From: JABJPE01 sp036340215
Lineage (GTDB): Bacteria > Pseudomonadota > Gammaproteobacteria > Comchoanobacterales > Comchoanobacteraceae
Reading direction: 5' to 3'
Length of the DNA: 10,306 nt
NCBI GenBank assembly: GCA_036340215.1
Contig: JAYYZF010000025.1
Span: forward strand, 1 to 10,306
A program made the translations under genes and the position numbers. The stretch's first letter is position 1. The number at the start of each line of letters is the position of its first letter. Under the pieces are notes generated by a model. That model ran no database searches. It was not told the origin of the DNA and worked only from the letters and a program-made list of their open reading frames with translations. Shown here piece by piece: positions 1 through 6,162 of this stretch.

Positions 1-279
1 AAGTTAATTAAGGAATTATTAAGAACATAAAAAGTATTTAAAATAAATGCAATCAGACTAGCGTGAGATTTTAATGAAATAATTTTACTGTGGTAAAAAA
101 TCAAATCATTACTAGTAGATAAGTGAATTACGTATTAACAACATCATCATAATAAATATTAGTCTAGACAGTTAAAAGTAGGAATAGAATGACCTAATGG
201 GCTATTTTAGTTTGCATAAATATTTTCATACCTATGCTTTCCTAAAAATAAATTAATCGAGTATCAAAACAAATAGTAA

Positions 280-798
280 CTAAATATTCGTATTATTTAC
301 AAAGATTATAGTTACTTCATCTGAAGAATTATCTATCTCATTAGAATTAGCATCACCTGATTTCATTGCAGCATCACTAGATTTATTGCTACTTAAACCA
401 GCTGCTTTTTCTGGGGATAATGTTTTTTCTGGAGCTACTACTGCTGGTGAAAATGTTTTTTGCCATAAATTACAAACACCCTGAGAAAAATTTTTCCAAC
501 CATCTTCGATACCAGAAAAAAACTTACCTAGCTGGCTTCTCTCGGCGCTTGGTTCTGTGTAATTTTCATCAACTTTTCGATTTCCAGCACGATCAAATCT
601 AACTTCAGATATCTGTCCGTTAATGTAATCTAAGACAAAACCTGAATTACCATTTTGGTAAAAAGTTATCAATTCATCTGCGTGACCACCTTTCTCACTT
701 CCTTCAAGTTCATAATCGTTAAATGGGTCTGCTGGATAAGCATAGAACTCGTCTATGTCTAATTTGTCGTCTTTATATGGATCTATTGTAATAGGCAT
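280..798 (-). CDS. Hypothetical acidic protein, 172 aa
   Basis: I do not recognise this protein. It has no signal peptide and no membrane-length hydrophobic segment, so a soluble protein is likely. Residues 1-40 are rich in Asp, Glu and Tyr. Residues 42-72 look like short beta-strands with Asn-Gly turns. Residues 85-117 hold aromatic residues and a possible amphipathic helix (Phe, Trp, Trp). From about residue 118 the chain becomes Ser/Asn/Lys/Asp/Pro-rich and probably disordered, with two PEK motifs close together (123-132), and ends in a short hydrophobic beta-like stretch (TIIFVNN). The ATG at 796-798 has a modest Shine-Dalgarno (AAGAGA, plus-strand 805-810) about 6 nt away and a very good promoter just upstream, so gene and start look real. 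It lies 69 nt downstream of rlmB on the same strand but can be transcribed alone. A secreted or host-directed protein is possible from the tail, but that is inference only. Confidence 0.7.
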   Translation of the reverse strand: MPITIDPYKDDKLDIDEFYAYPADPFNDYELEGSEKGGHADELITFYQNGNSGFVLDYINGQISEVRFDRAGNRKVDENYTEPSAERSQLGKFFSGIEDGWKNFSQGVCNLWQKTFSPAVVAPEKTLSPEKAAGLSSNKSSDAAMKSGDANSNEIDNSSDEVTIIFVNNTNI

Positions 799-829
799 GA
801 TTTATCTCTTGTAATTATTTAATCGTGCC

Positions 830-858
830 ATTGTAACACAATCTTATATATTTTTCAA
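830..858 (-). promoter_or_regulatory. Sigma-70 promoter for the acidic hypothetical gene
   Basis: Read on the minus strand, a -35 box TTGAAA (853-858) and a -10 box TACAAT (830-835) are separated by exactly 17 nt. Each differs from consensus at one base. Transcription should start near 823, giving a leader of about 25 nt before the ATG at 798. This uncouples the gene from the upstream rlmB. Confidence 0.65.
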
Positions 859-867
859 GAAAAACAA

Positions 868-1602
868 TTACTTGAGTCGCGCCCTGGTTGCCTCATACAA
901 TGTTATACCTGTTGCAACCGCATCATTCATGGTTGGAAATCTGGAGGATGTTGGCAGGCAAGCTAAGTAATCACACTTCTTTGCCGTTAACTCACGAATA
1001 CCTTTAGCCTCTCCACCCATTACTATGGCAATATTACCAGATAAATCATAGTCAGATAAGTTAGTATCTGCTCGCTCTGATAGACCGTAAATCCAAACAT
1101 TATGTTTTGCTAACTTTTCAAGGGTTCTCGCAATATTAGTTTCCACAAAAACTGGTACTAAATCTGCAGCTCCGGCAGCAACTTTCTGTACCACAGGAGT
1201 AACTGCAACAGCTTTATCCTTTGGGATAATCACAGCATCCACATTGAAAGCAGCAGCAGAACGAAGACAAGCTCCTAAATTATGTGGGTCCACAACTCCA
1301 TCTAGTACTAAAAACAATAAGTTTTCTATCTTTTTATCAAGAATATCATCCAAAGACTGAAAAGGTCTATTCTCAGTGTAATAAGCAACAATACCTTGAT
1401 GACCAGTAGTGCCTGCAAGAGAATCTAATTCTGGGGATGATTTTAAAAAAATGGTAATGCTGCTTGTTTGTGAAGCTAAATCTCTGAGAGCACCTAATCT
1501 TTTACCCATATCAGTTTGCAAATAAATTTTTTCCACATTCATATTTTTGTTTTTGAGTAAGCTAGTAACTACGTGAATACCATAAGCGCATTTCAGCTTC
1601 AT
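868..1602 (-). CDS. rlmB: 23S rRNA (guanosine-2'-O-)-methyltransferase RlmB, SPOUT/TrmH family
   Basis: This enzyme uses SAM to methylate the 2'-O of a guanosine in 23S rRNA (G2251 in E. coli). The 244-residue length matches E. coli RlmB (243). The N-terminal substrate-binding part begins with YGIH (7-10) and ends around HQG (68-70). The SPOUT knot follows: motif I DPHNLGACLRS (105-115, with N108 and R114), motif II IVMGGEAKGIRELT (193-206), and motif III around N226. Motif III reads MNDAVATGI, where E. coli has LNVSVATGI, so the usual Val-Ser pair is Asp-Ala. The frame is open to an ATG at 1743, but the extra 47 residues are hydrophobic and have no family counterpart. The ATG at 1602 has GGAG 7 nt upstream and aligns with the family start. 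It is divergent from rlpA. RlmB is clearly the best family match; another TrmH-type rRNA or tRNA methylase is a minor alternative. Confidence 0.94.
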   Translation of the reverse strand: MKLKCAYGIHVVTSLLKNKNMNVEKIYLQTDMGKRLGALRDLASQTSSITIFLKSSPELDSLAGTTGHQGIVAYYTENRPFQSLDDILDKKIENLLFLVLDGVVDPHNLGACLRSAAAFNVDAVIIPKDKAVAVTPVVQKVAAGAADLVPVFVETNIARTLEKLAKHNVWIYGLSERADTNLSDYDLSGNIAIVMGGEAKGIRELTAKKCDYLACLPTSSRFPTMNDAVATGITLYEATRARLK

Positions 1603-1609
1603 ATTATTG

Positions 1610-1613
1610 CTCC
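1610..1613 (-). promoter_or_regulatory. Shine-Dalgarno that fixes the rlmB start
   Basis: On the minus strand GGAG lies 7 nt before the ATG at 1602. No comparable site precedes the in-frame ATG at 1743, so it decides for the 244-residue protein. Confidence 0.75.
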
Positions 1614-1670
1614 ATCTAAGACTAAAGTTCATATAGTTATATAGCATAATTGAAAATAACAAAAGATTAC

Positions 1671-1685
1671 ATAGTGTAACACTAT
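1671..1685. promoter_or_regulatory. Perfect 15-bp palindrome in the rlmB-rlpA divergent gap (possible operator)
   Basis: ATAGTGT-A-ACACTAT is a perfect inverted repeat with 7-bp arms around one central base. It sits in the 165-nt gap between the divergent genes rlmB and rlpA. On the minus strand it contains TGtTACACT, a possible extended -10 for rlmB, although no good -35 lies 16-18 nt upstream. It is about 27 nt upstream of the proposed rlpA -35. The loop of one base rules out an RNA hairpin, so a dimeric repressor or activator site is the natural reading. No regulator is identified. Confidence 0.4.
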
Positions 1686-1711
1686 TTTGCTTAGTTAAGA
1701 GAATGAAAGTC

Positions 1712-1740
1712 TTTACAGTTTGTGTGAATTTAATTAATAT
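1712..1740 (+). promoter_or_regulatory. Candidate sigma-70 promoter for rlpA
   Basis: TTTACA (1712-1717) and TAATAT (1735-1740) are separated by 17 nt. The -35 matches consensus at five of six bases, the -10 at four of six. Transcription would start near 1747, leaving a leader of about 21 nt before the ATG at 1768. In such AT-rich DNA a moderate match like this can arise by chance. Confidence 0.4.
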
Positions 1741-1767
1741 CAAATTTTTATTGTTAGCATATTTTCA

Positions 1768-2607
1768 ATGTCACGTATTACCTTTTTTAAATTTTTGACA
1801 GTTATCATTCTGCTGAATTTCATGAGTAGCTGTGGCTCTAGTGATGGTGCTCCAAGGCGTTATATGAGCTATAGTTCAGTACCTGATGCTATTCCTAAAG
1901 TTGAAAAATTGAGTAGTAAAGTAAATCCAAGCTCTTACAAAGTGCTAGGGAAACGTTACTATGTTTTAAAAAGTTCTGAAGGTTATGACAAAGTAGGTAC
2001 TGCTTCTTGGTATGGTACTAAATTCCACGGGAAATTAACTTCCACTGGCGAGAAATATGATATGCACTCCATGTCTGCTGCAAATAAAGAATTACCCATA
2101 CCATGTTACGTTGAAGTGACGAATTTGAAAAATAAAAGAAAAGTAGTTGTTAAAGTAAATGATCGTGGTCCTTTTGTAGATAACAGAATTATAGATCTCT
2201 CATATGCTGCGGCACAAAAACTCGGAGTTGTCGCTACAGGAACTGCTAAAGTCAGAGTTAGAGCAATTAACCCCAAAAAGCGATTTCATTACAACAATAT
2301 CCCAAATCATCAAGAAAGTAACTTAAACAAGCTAAAAAAACTTGTTCAGAAGGAAAAGCCTAAAAGACCACCGCTATTTCTCCAAATATCAGTTCATAAA
2401 GATGAAAAAGCTGCAACAGAGCTACAGCGTAAAATACTAAAAGAAGCTCTTTTCCTAACTAAAGTTGAAACTTTGAAGACTGCCAACAACTCAATTAATT
2501 ACAGAGTAAAAGTTGGACCATTTGTTGACTTTGAAACAGCAACTGCAGCAAGAGAGTTTCTCACTAAAAATAAGTTCGCAACCGGCATTACTTTTGTAAA
2601 AAGCTGA
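1768..2607 (+). CDS. rlpA: RlpA-family septal lipoprotein (DPBB lytic transglycosylase with SPOR domain)
   Basis: RlpA proteins are outer-membrane lipoproteins that bind denuded septal glycan through SPOR and, in several species, cleave it as lytic transglycosylases during daughter-cell separation. The 279 residues start with a lipoprotein signal peptide: basic start, hydrophobic core (9-18), and a lipobox MSSC with lipidated Cys22. A linker leads to the double-psi beta-barrel (about 74-167), with GTASWYG (77-83), the STGE acidic motif (92-95) and VNDRGPF (130-136). Glu95 and Asp132 are the conserved acidic residues expected in active members, so the enzyme is probably active. A Lys/Pro linker (185-201) joins the C-terminal SPOR domain (202-279, beginning PLFLQISV). 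The ATG at 1768 gives an intact signal peptide but has no evident Shine-Dalgarno. It is followed by dacA after 122 nt, another peptidoglycan enzyme. Confidence 0.93.
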   Translation: MSRITFFKFLTVIILLNFMSSCGSSDGAPRRYMSYSSVPDAIPKVEKLSSKVNPSSYKVLGKRYYVLKSSEGYDKVGTASWYGTKFHGKLTSTGEKYDMHSMSAANKELPIPCYVEVTNLKNKRKVVVKVNDRGPFVDNRIIDLSYAAAQKLGVVATGTAKVRVRAINPKKRFHYNNIPNHQESNLNKLKKLVQKEKPKRPPLFLQISVHKDEKAATELQRKILKEALFLTKVETLKTANNSINYRVKVGPFVDFETATAAREFLTKNKFATGITFVKS

Positions 2608-2718
2608 AAGTTACTTAGATGTAAATTATAGCTGTACAACACTAACATAATTTATTAGTATCATCGCAGAACATAGAATATATTTTATTGAGTTAAAAGT
2701 TAAAATCTTACTAAGTTT

Positions 2719-2723
2719 AGGAG
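2719..2723 (+). promoter_or_regulatory. Strong Shine-Dalgarno of dacA
   Basis: AGGAG lies 6 nt before the ATG at 2730, close to the ideal sequence and spacing. It confirms the dacA start. No convincing -35/-10 pair was found in the 122-nt gap upstream, so the promoter of the operon remains open. Confidence 0.7.
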
Positions 2724-2729
2724 AAAAGC

Positions 2730-3914
2730 ATGCTAAAAATCAAAATTAAAAAATTTAGTTTAATTACACTACTCGTTATGTACAGTACTTTGTGCTTTAC
2801 TGCTCCTACTGTAGGCAACAAAGGAATTAGTAGTTTGATACCCTCAGCTCCACAAGAGAATGCAAAAGCTTATATACTAATTGAAGCTAATAGTAATCAA
2901 GTTCTTGCAGAGAAAGACTCTGAAAAAATAATGCCTCCAGCTAGCCTTACAAAAGTTATGAGCATGTATGTTGCATCAGAAGCTTTAAAAAATGGTCAAA
3001 TTCACCTAGAAGACAAAGTGAGAGTGAGTAAGAAAGCATGGCAAGCTGAAGGAGCAAGAATGTTTCTTAACCACGGTTCACGCGTCGAAGTTGAAAAACT
3101 AATAAATGGGATAGTAATTGCATCAGGAAATGACGCCACAACTGCCCTAGCAGAGCATATTGCTGGTAGCGAAGAGTCATTTGCTGAAATGATGAATATA
3201 ACAGCAGAGCGCTTAGGTATGCATAATTCACACTTTGTGAATGCTACTGGATTACCACACAAGAACCACTATACGACTGCAAAAGACTTGGCAATACTAG
3301 CAAAAGCAGTAATAAATGATTTCCCTGAAGAATATCACATATATAAACAAAAATGGATTGAGTACAATCATATAAAACAGCCAAACAGAAACAGGTTACT
3401 CTGGAGAAACGATAAAGTAGATGGCATGAAAACTGGACACACCGATGAAGCAGGATACTGTCTTATTGCAGCTGCTAAAGATGGGGATATGAGACTCATA
3501 AATGTTCAACTGGGCGCACCATCTGACGCTGTCAGAACTAATAACACCCAAGCATTACTTACATGGGCTATGAGATTTTACGAAACACAGTTAGTACAAA
3601 GTAGTACTAACGAAGTTGAGAAAGCTAGAACTTGGGGTGGAGTGGAAAAATATACACCCGTTGGTGTAAAAAAAGACCTATACGTAACCATACCAAAAGG
3701 ACAAGCAAAAAATACTAAACTTGTAAGCAAGATATCCACTGAAACCAACGCTCCTATTGAAAATGGTCAAGAACTTGGTGAGGTTGAAGTAAGTATTGGT
3801 GGTAGTATTATTTCAAAACAGCCACTTTATAGTCTAATCTCTAATGAACAAGGAAACATTTGGAGACGATCTACTGATTATATAGGCAAGATGTGGCAAA
3901 ATATATTTGCTTAA
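2730..3914 (+). CDS. dacA: D-alanyl-D-alanine carboxypeptidase, PBP5 type (peptidase S11)
   Basis: This low-molecular-weight penicillin-binding protein removes the terminal D-Ala from peptidoglycan pentapeptides in the periplasm and limits cross-linking. The 394-residue length is close to E. coli PBP5 (403). A basic start and hydrophobic segment (about 9-23) form a Sec signal peptide, with cleavage likely near Ala25. The three active-site motifs are present: SLTK (nucleophile Ser72, Lys75), SGN (132-134) and KTG (234-236). After the catalytic domain (to about 285) a beta-rich PBP5 C-terminal domain spans about 292-378. The last 19 residues contain Trp, Arg, Tyr and Lys in an amphipathic pattern, as in PBP5, where this helix anchors the enzyme to the inner membrane. 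It heads a tight six-gene run; lipB starts 4 nt after its stop. A sibling name (dacC type) cannot be excluded. Confidence 0.94.
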   Translation: MLKIKIKKFSLITLLVMYSTLCFTAPTVGNKGISSLIPSAPQENAKAYILIEANSNQVLAEKDSEKIMPPASLTKVMSMYVASEALKNGQIHLEDKVRVSKKAWQAEGARMFLNHGSRVEVEKLINGIVIASGNDATTALAEHIAGSEESFAEMMNITAERLGMHNSHFVNATGLPHKNHYTTAKDLAILAKAVINDFPEEYHIYKQKWIEYNHIKQPNRNRLLWRNDKVDGMKTGHTDEAGYCLIAAAKDGDMRLINVQLGAPSDAVRTNNTQALLTWAMRFYETQLVQSSTNEVEKARTWGGVEKYTPVGVKKDLYVTIPKGQAKNTKLVSKISTETNAPIENGQELGEVEVSIGGSIISKQPLYSLISNEQGNIWRRSTDYIGKMWQNIFA

Positions 3915-3918
3915 GTAT

Positions 3919-4566
3919 ATGCAGAAACGAGAATTAATTGTAAAAAATTTCCAAACTCCACAAGATTTTGAAAAAACCTTCGCAAAAATGCAGCTTTTCA
4001 CAAAAAAAAGAACAACTGAGCAAGATGAAATCTGGTTGCTTGAACACCCTCATGTTTACACTCAAGGTTTAGCGGGGAAAAATGAACATATTTTACAAGT
4101 ACTGCCATACCCACTCGTAAAAACAGATAGAGGTGGACAAGTTACATTCCATGGACCAGGACAAATAATGTGTTATTTACTCTTAGATCTAAAAAGAGCT
4201 AAACTTAGTATAATAGACTTAGTTGATAACATTGAAAAAGTTGTTATTACGGTCTTAAAATCCGTGGGAATACCTGCAGCTGCTGACAAGGAACTTGGCA
4301 GAGGCATTTATGTGGATAAAAAAAAGATTGCTTCAATTGGAATTAAAGTAAAAAAATACTGTAGCTATCATGGCTTTGCTTTAAACTTTGATTGTGACCT
4401 AGAACCTTTTAGTCTAATAAATCCGTGTGGTTGTAAAAACTTGGAAATGACTAATATATTGAAGCTACAGAATAGCTTTACGGCAGAGCAAATTCGTACT
4501 AAAATCATTGAACAATGCTATGGAATATTTAACTATGATCAGATCAAAAAGATAAGTTTAGGATAG
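3919..4566 (+). CDS. lipB: Lipoyl(octanoyl) transferase LipB
   Basis: LipB moves the octanoyl group from octanoyl-ACP to a lysine on lipoyl domains of the 2-oxoacid dehydrogenases and GcvH, the first step of lipoyl cofactor synthesis in the cytoplasm. The 215 residues match E. coli LipB (213). Signatures seen, numbered from the ATG at 3919: EIWLLEHPHVYTQG (37-50), the substrate-pocket motif DRGGQVTFHGPGQ (70-82), catalytic Lys136 in KKIASIG, SYHGFALN (149-156), and the acyl-accepting Cys170 in INPCG. The frame could also begin at TTG 3907, overlapping dacA, but neither site has a clear Shine-Dalgarno and the ATG fits the family length better. The 4-nt gap after the dacA stop suggests translational coupling. 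lipA follows directly and completes the pathway. E. coli has ybeD between dacA and lipB; it is absent here. Confidence 0.96.
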   Translation: MQKRELIVKNFQTPQDFEKTFAKMQLFTKKRTTEQDEIWLLEHPHVYTQGLAGKNEHILQVLPYPLVKTDRGGQVTFHGPGQIMCYLLLDLKRAKLSIIDLVDNIEKVVITVLKSVGIPAAADKELGRGIYVDKKKIASIGIKVKKYCSYHGFALNFDCDLEPFSLINPCGCKNLEMTNILKLQNSFTAEQIRTKIIEQCYGIFNYDQIKKISLG

Positions 4567-4572
4567 TTCACA

Positions 4573-5517
4573 ATGTCAGCACCACAAAATAGACTAGTCA
4601 GAGCTCAAGAGAAGCTCTCGCGTATCCCTGTAAAAATAACTCCTAATCAAGCTGTACCAGCCAAACCTAATTGGATAAAAATAAAACTCCCTAATACAGA
4701 TCAAGTTAAAGCCCTAAAAGAAAAAATAAAATCAAAAAAACTAGTCACTGTTTGTGAAGAAGCAAGCTGCCCTAATATATACGAGTGCTATAATCATGGC
4801 ACAGCAACATTTATGATAATGGGGGATAAGTGTACTCGAAGATGTAGTTTTTGTGACGTTGCTCACGGAAGACCTGATAAGTTAGATAAAGATGAACCCT
4901 TGAACCTTGCTGAAACTGTAATGAAAATGGGGCTAAAGTATGTCGTTATTACCTCTGTTGATAGAGATGATCTGAGAGATGGTGGAGCCCAACATTTTGT
5001 CGACTGTATAAACAAAGTTAGAGAATTTAGCCCAAATATAAAAATAGAAGTTCTGACTCCTGATTTTAGAAGAAGGCATGAAAAAGCATTAGATATATTT
5101 GAAAAAGGTCTGCCAGATGTTTTTAATCATAATATTGAGACAGTACCAAGACTGTATCTTGAAGCTCGTCCTGGCTCAAGCTATATTGGTTCACTTGAAT
5201 TATTACAACAATTTAAGGCACGCAATCCAAGTATCCCAACTAAATCAGGAATAATGCTTGGTCTTGGAGAAACAGATAAAGAAGTAATTCAAACACTTGA
5301 AGATCTTCGAAAATATGATGTTGATATGCTTACAATTGGACAATACCTTCAACCAACAACTAAACATTACCCAGTTAGAAGATATGTTTCACCCGAAGAA
5401 TTTGATAAACTAGGTGAAATAGCAACAGGATTAGGCTTCACTCAAGTTGCTAGTGGTCCTTTAGTAAGAAGTTCATATCATGCAGATAAGCAAGCTGCTG
5501 GCGAGGCTGTATCGTAA
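4573..5517 (+). CDS. lipA: Lipoyl synthase LipA (radical SAM)
   Basis: LipA inserts two sulfur atoms into the octanoyl chain placed by LipB, using one [4Fe-4S] cluster for radical SAM chemistry and a second, sacrificial cluster as the sulfur source. All ligands are present in 314 residues. The auxiliary cluster motif CEEASCPNIYEC has Cys61, Cys66 and Cys72; the radical SAM motif CTRRCSFC has Cys87, Cys91 and Cys94; and the C-terminal RSSYHAD (299-305) carries the serine ligand of the auxiliary cluster. FMIMGDKCTRRCSF, TSVDRDDLRDGG and DVFNHNIETV are further family hallmarks. Alignment with E. coli LipA is continuous, with a slightly different N-terminal 35 residues. The ATG is 6 nt after the lipB stop, with AGGA 9 nt upstream. 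It is followed after 18 nt by the DedA gene. Confidence 0.98.
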   Translation: MSAPQNRLVRAQEKLSRIPVKITPNQAVPAKPNWIKIKLPNTDQVKALKEKIKSKKLVTVCEEASCPNIYECYNHGTATFMIMGDKCTRRCSFCDVAHGRPDKLDKDEPLNLAETVMKMGLKYVVITSVDRDDLRDGGAQHFVDCINKVREFSPNIKIEVLTPDFRRRHEKALDIFEKGLPDVFNHNIETVPRLYLEARPGSSYIGSLELLQQFKARNPSIPTKSGIMLGLGETDKEVIQTLEDLRKYDVDMLTIGQYLQPTTKHYPVRRYVSPEEFDKLGEIATGLGFTQVASGPLVRSSYHADKQAAGEAVS

Positions 5518-5521
5518 GTTT

Positions 5522-5529
5522 GGGGAGGT
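5522..5529 (+). promoter_or_regulatory. Strong Shine-Dalgarno of the stand-alone DedA gene
   Basis: GGGGAGGT fills much of the 18-nt gap between lipA and the DedA gene and ends 6 nt before the ATG at 5536. It is the strongest ribosome-binding site in the window and indicates that this downstream cistron is well translated. Confidence 0.65.
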
Positions 5530-5535
5530 TAATAT

Positions 5536-6162
5536 ATGTTTGAGTCATTTCTTAATTCTTTATCAGCTTATATGCAAGCAAATCAATGTATGGGTGCTAT
5601 AATTGCCGGACTCATTGCTTGTGCTGAATCAATAGCAATAATTGGAACTATAATTCCTGGCTCTATTACTATGACTATGATTGGCACCATGATAGGAAGC
5701 GGTATACTCAACTTTAAGCTAACTATTTCTTGTATTTTAATAGGCGCAATTATTGGTGATTTTGGTAGCTATTGGTTTGGCTATAAATACCGTGATCGTA
5801 TTAAACAATTCAAAGTTGTAAGAAATAATATTAAATGGCTAAACTTTGGCAAACAGTTTATTAGACAATATGGTACTATGAGTATACTAGTAGGAAGATT
5901 TCTTGGTCCAGTCAGATGTATAGTACCCTTGGTAGCTGGAGTGCTTGGGATGCCAAAGTTAAAGTTTACGCTAGTAGCTACACCATCAATTATACTCTGG
6001 GCCTTAGCATATTTAACACCAGGCTTCTTACTTGGTGCTTATGCTATGTCCTTACCACATAATATCGTTCCAATAGCACTTGGAGCATTATTGGCAGTAG
6101 TTTGCATCCATTTTCTGATACGTAAGTCCATAGTAGTTGCGAACCCAAGAAAGGAGCACTAA
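5536..6162 (+). CDS. DedA family (VTT domain) integral membrane protein, stand-alone copy
   Basis: DedA proteins are inner-membrane transporters or scramblases; characterised members flip undecaprenyl phosphate or phosphatidylethanolamine or support proton-coupled homeostasis. The 208 residues form one DedA domain with hydrophobic segments at about 20-57, 62-80, 115-135, 143-170 and 174-195. Family motifs are Glu31 before IPG (40-42), GDFGSYWFGY (74-83) and GRFLGPVR (120-127) with Arg121 and Arg127, followed by PLVAGVLGM (131-139). The acidic residue expected 12 positions after Glu31 (Asp51 in E. coli YqjA, from memory) is Ser43. The protein is about 60 percent identical to the DedA part of the next gene (106 of 176 residues by hand count), so the pair looks like a duplication in which this copy has no phosphatase. 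Its stop overlaps the next start by one base. The substrate cannot be read from sequence. Confidence 0.93.
   Translation: MFESFLNSLSAYMQANQCMGAIIAGLIACAESIAIIGTIIPGSITMTMIGTMIGSGILNFKLTISCILIGAIIGDFGSYWFGYKYRDRIKQFKVVRNNIKWLNFGKQFIRQYGTMSILVGRFLGPVRCIVPLVAGVLGMPKLKFTLVATPSIILWALAYLTPGFLLGAYAMSLPHNIVPIALGALLAVVCIHFLIRKSIVVANPRKEH
6151..6156 (+). promoter_or_regulatory. Shine-Dalgarno inside the DedA gene for the DedA-PAP2 start
   Basis: AAGGAG lies in the last codons of the stand-alone DedA gene, 5 nt before the ATG at 6162. Stop and start share one base (TAATG). Terminating ribosomes can re-initiate here, so the two DedA proteins are probably made in linked amounts. Confidence 0.7.

Noticed and set aside
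197..256. Plus-strand 19-codon frame in the left gap
   Set aside because: Too short, no ribosome-binding site and no recognisable product. The rest of 1-279 is AT-rich with no convincing gene, tRNA or terminator.
580..680. Resemblance of NGQISEVRFDRAGN to an RHS/YD repeat
   Set aside because: Only one short stretch resembles the repeat and it lacks the YD core; no second copy exists in the protein.
851..864. TTTTTC-AA-GAAAAA inverted repeat downstream of rlmB as a terminator
   Set aside because: The loop is only two bases, the stem has a single G-C pair, and it overlaps the -35 of the next gene's promoter.
1603..1743. N-terminal extension of rlmB to an ATG at 1743
   Set aside because: The extra 47 residues are hydrophobic and have no counterpart in RlmB; the ATG at 1602 has GGAG at good spacing and gives the family length.
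3002..3262. Antisense reading frame inside dacA
   Set aside because: It lies fully within a well-supported conserved gene and has no ribosome-binding site or recognisable protein features.
3907..3918. TTG start for lipB overlapping the dacA stop
   Set aside because: No Shine-Dalgarno supports it, and the ATG 12 nt downstream gives the usual LipB length.
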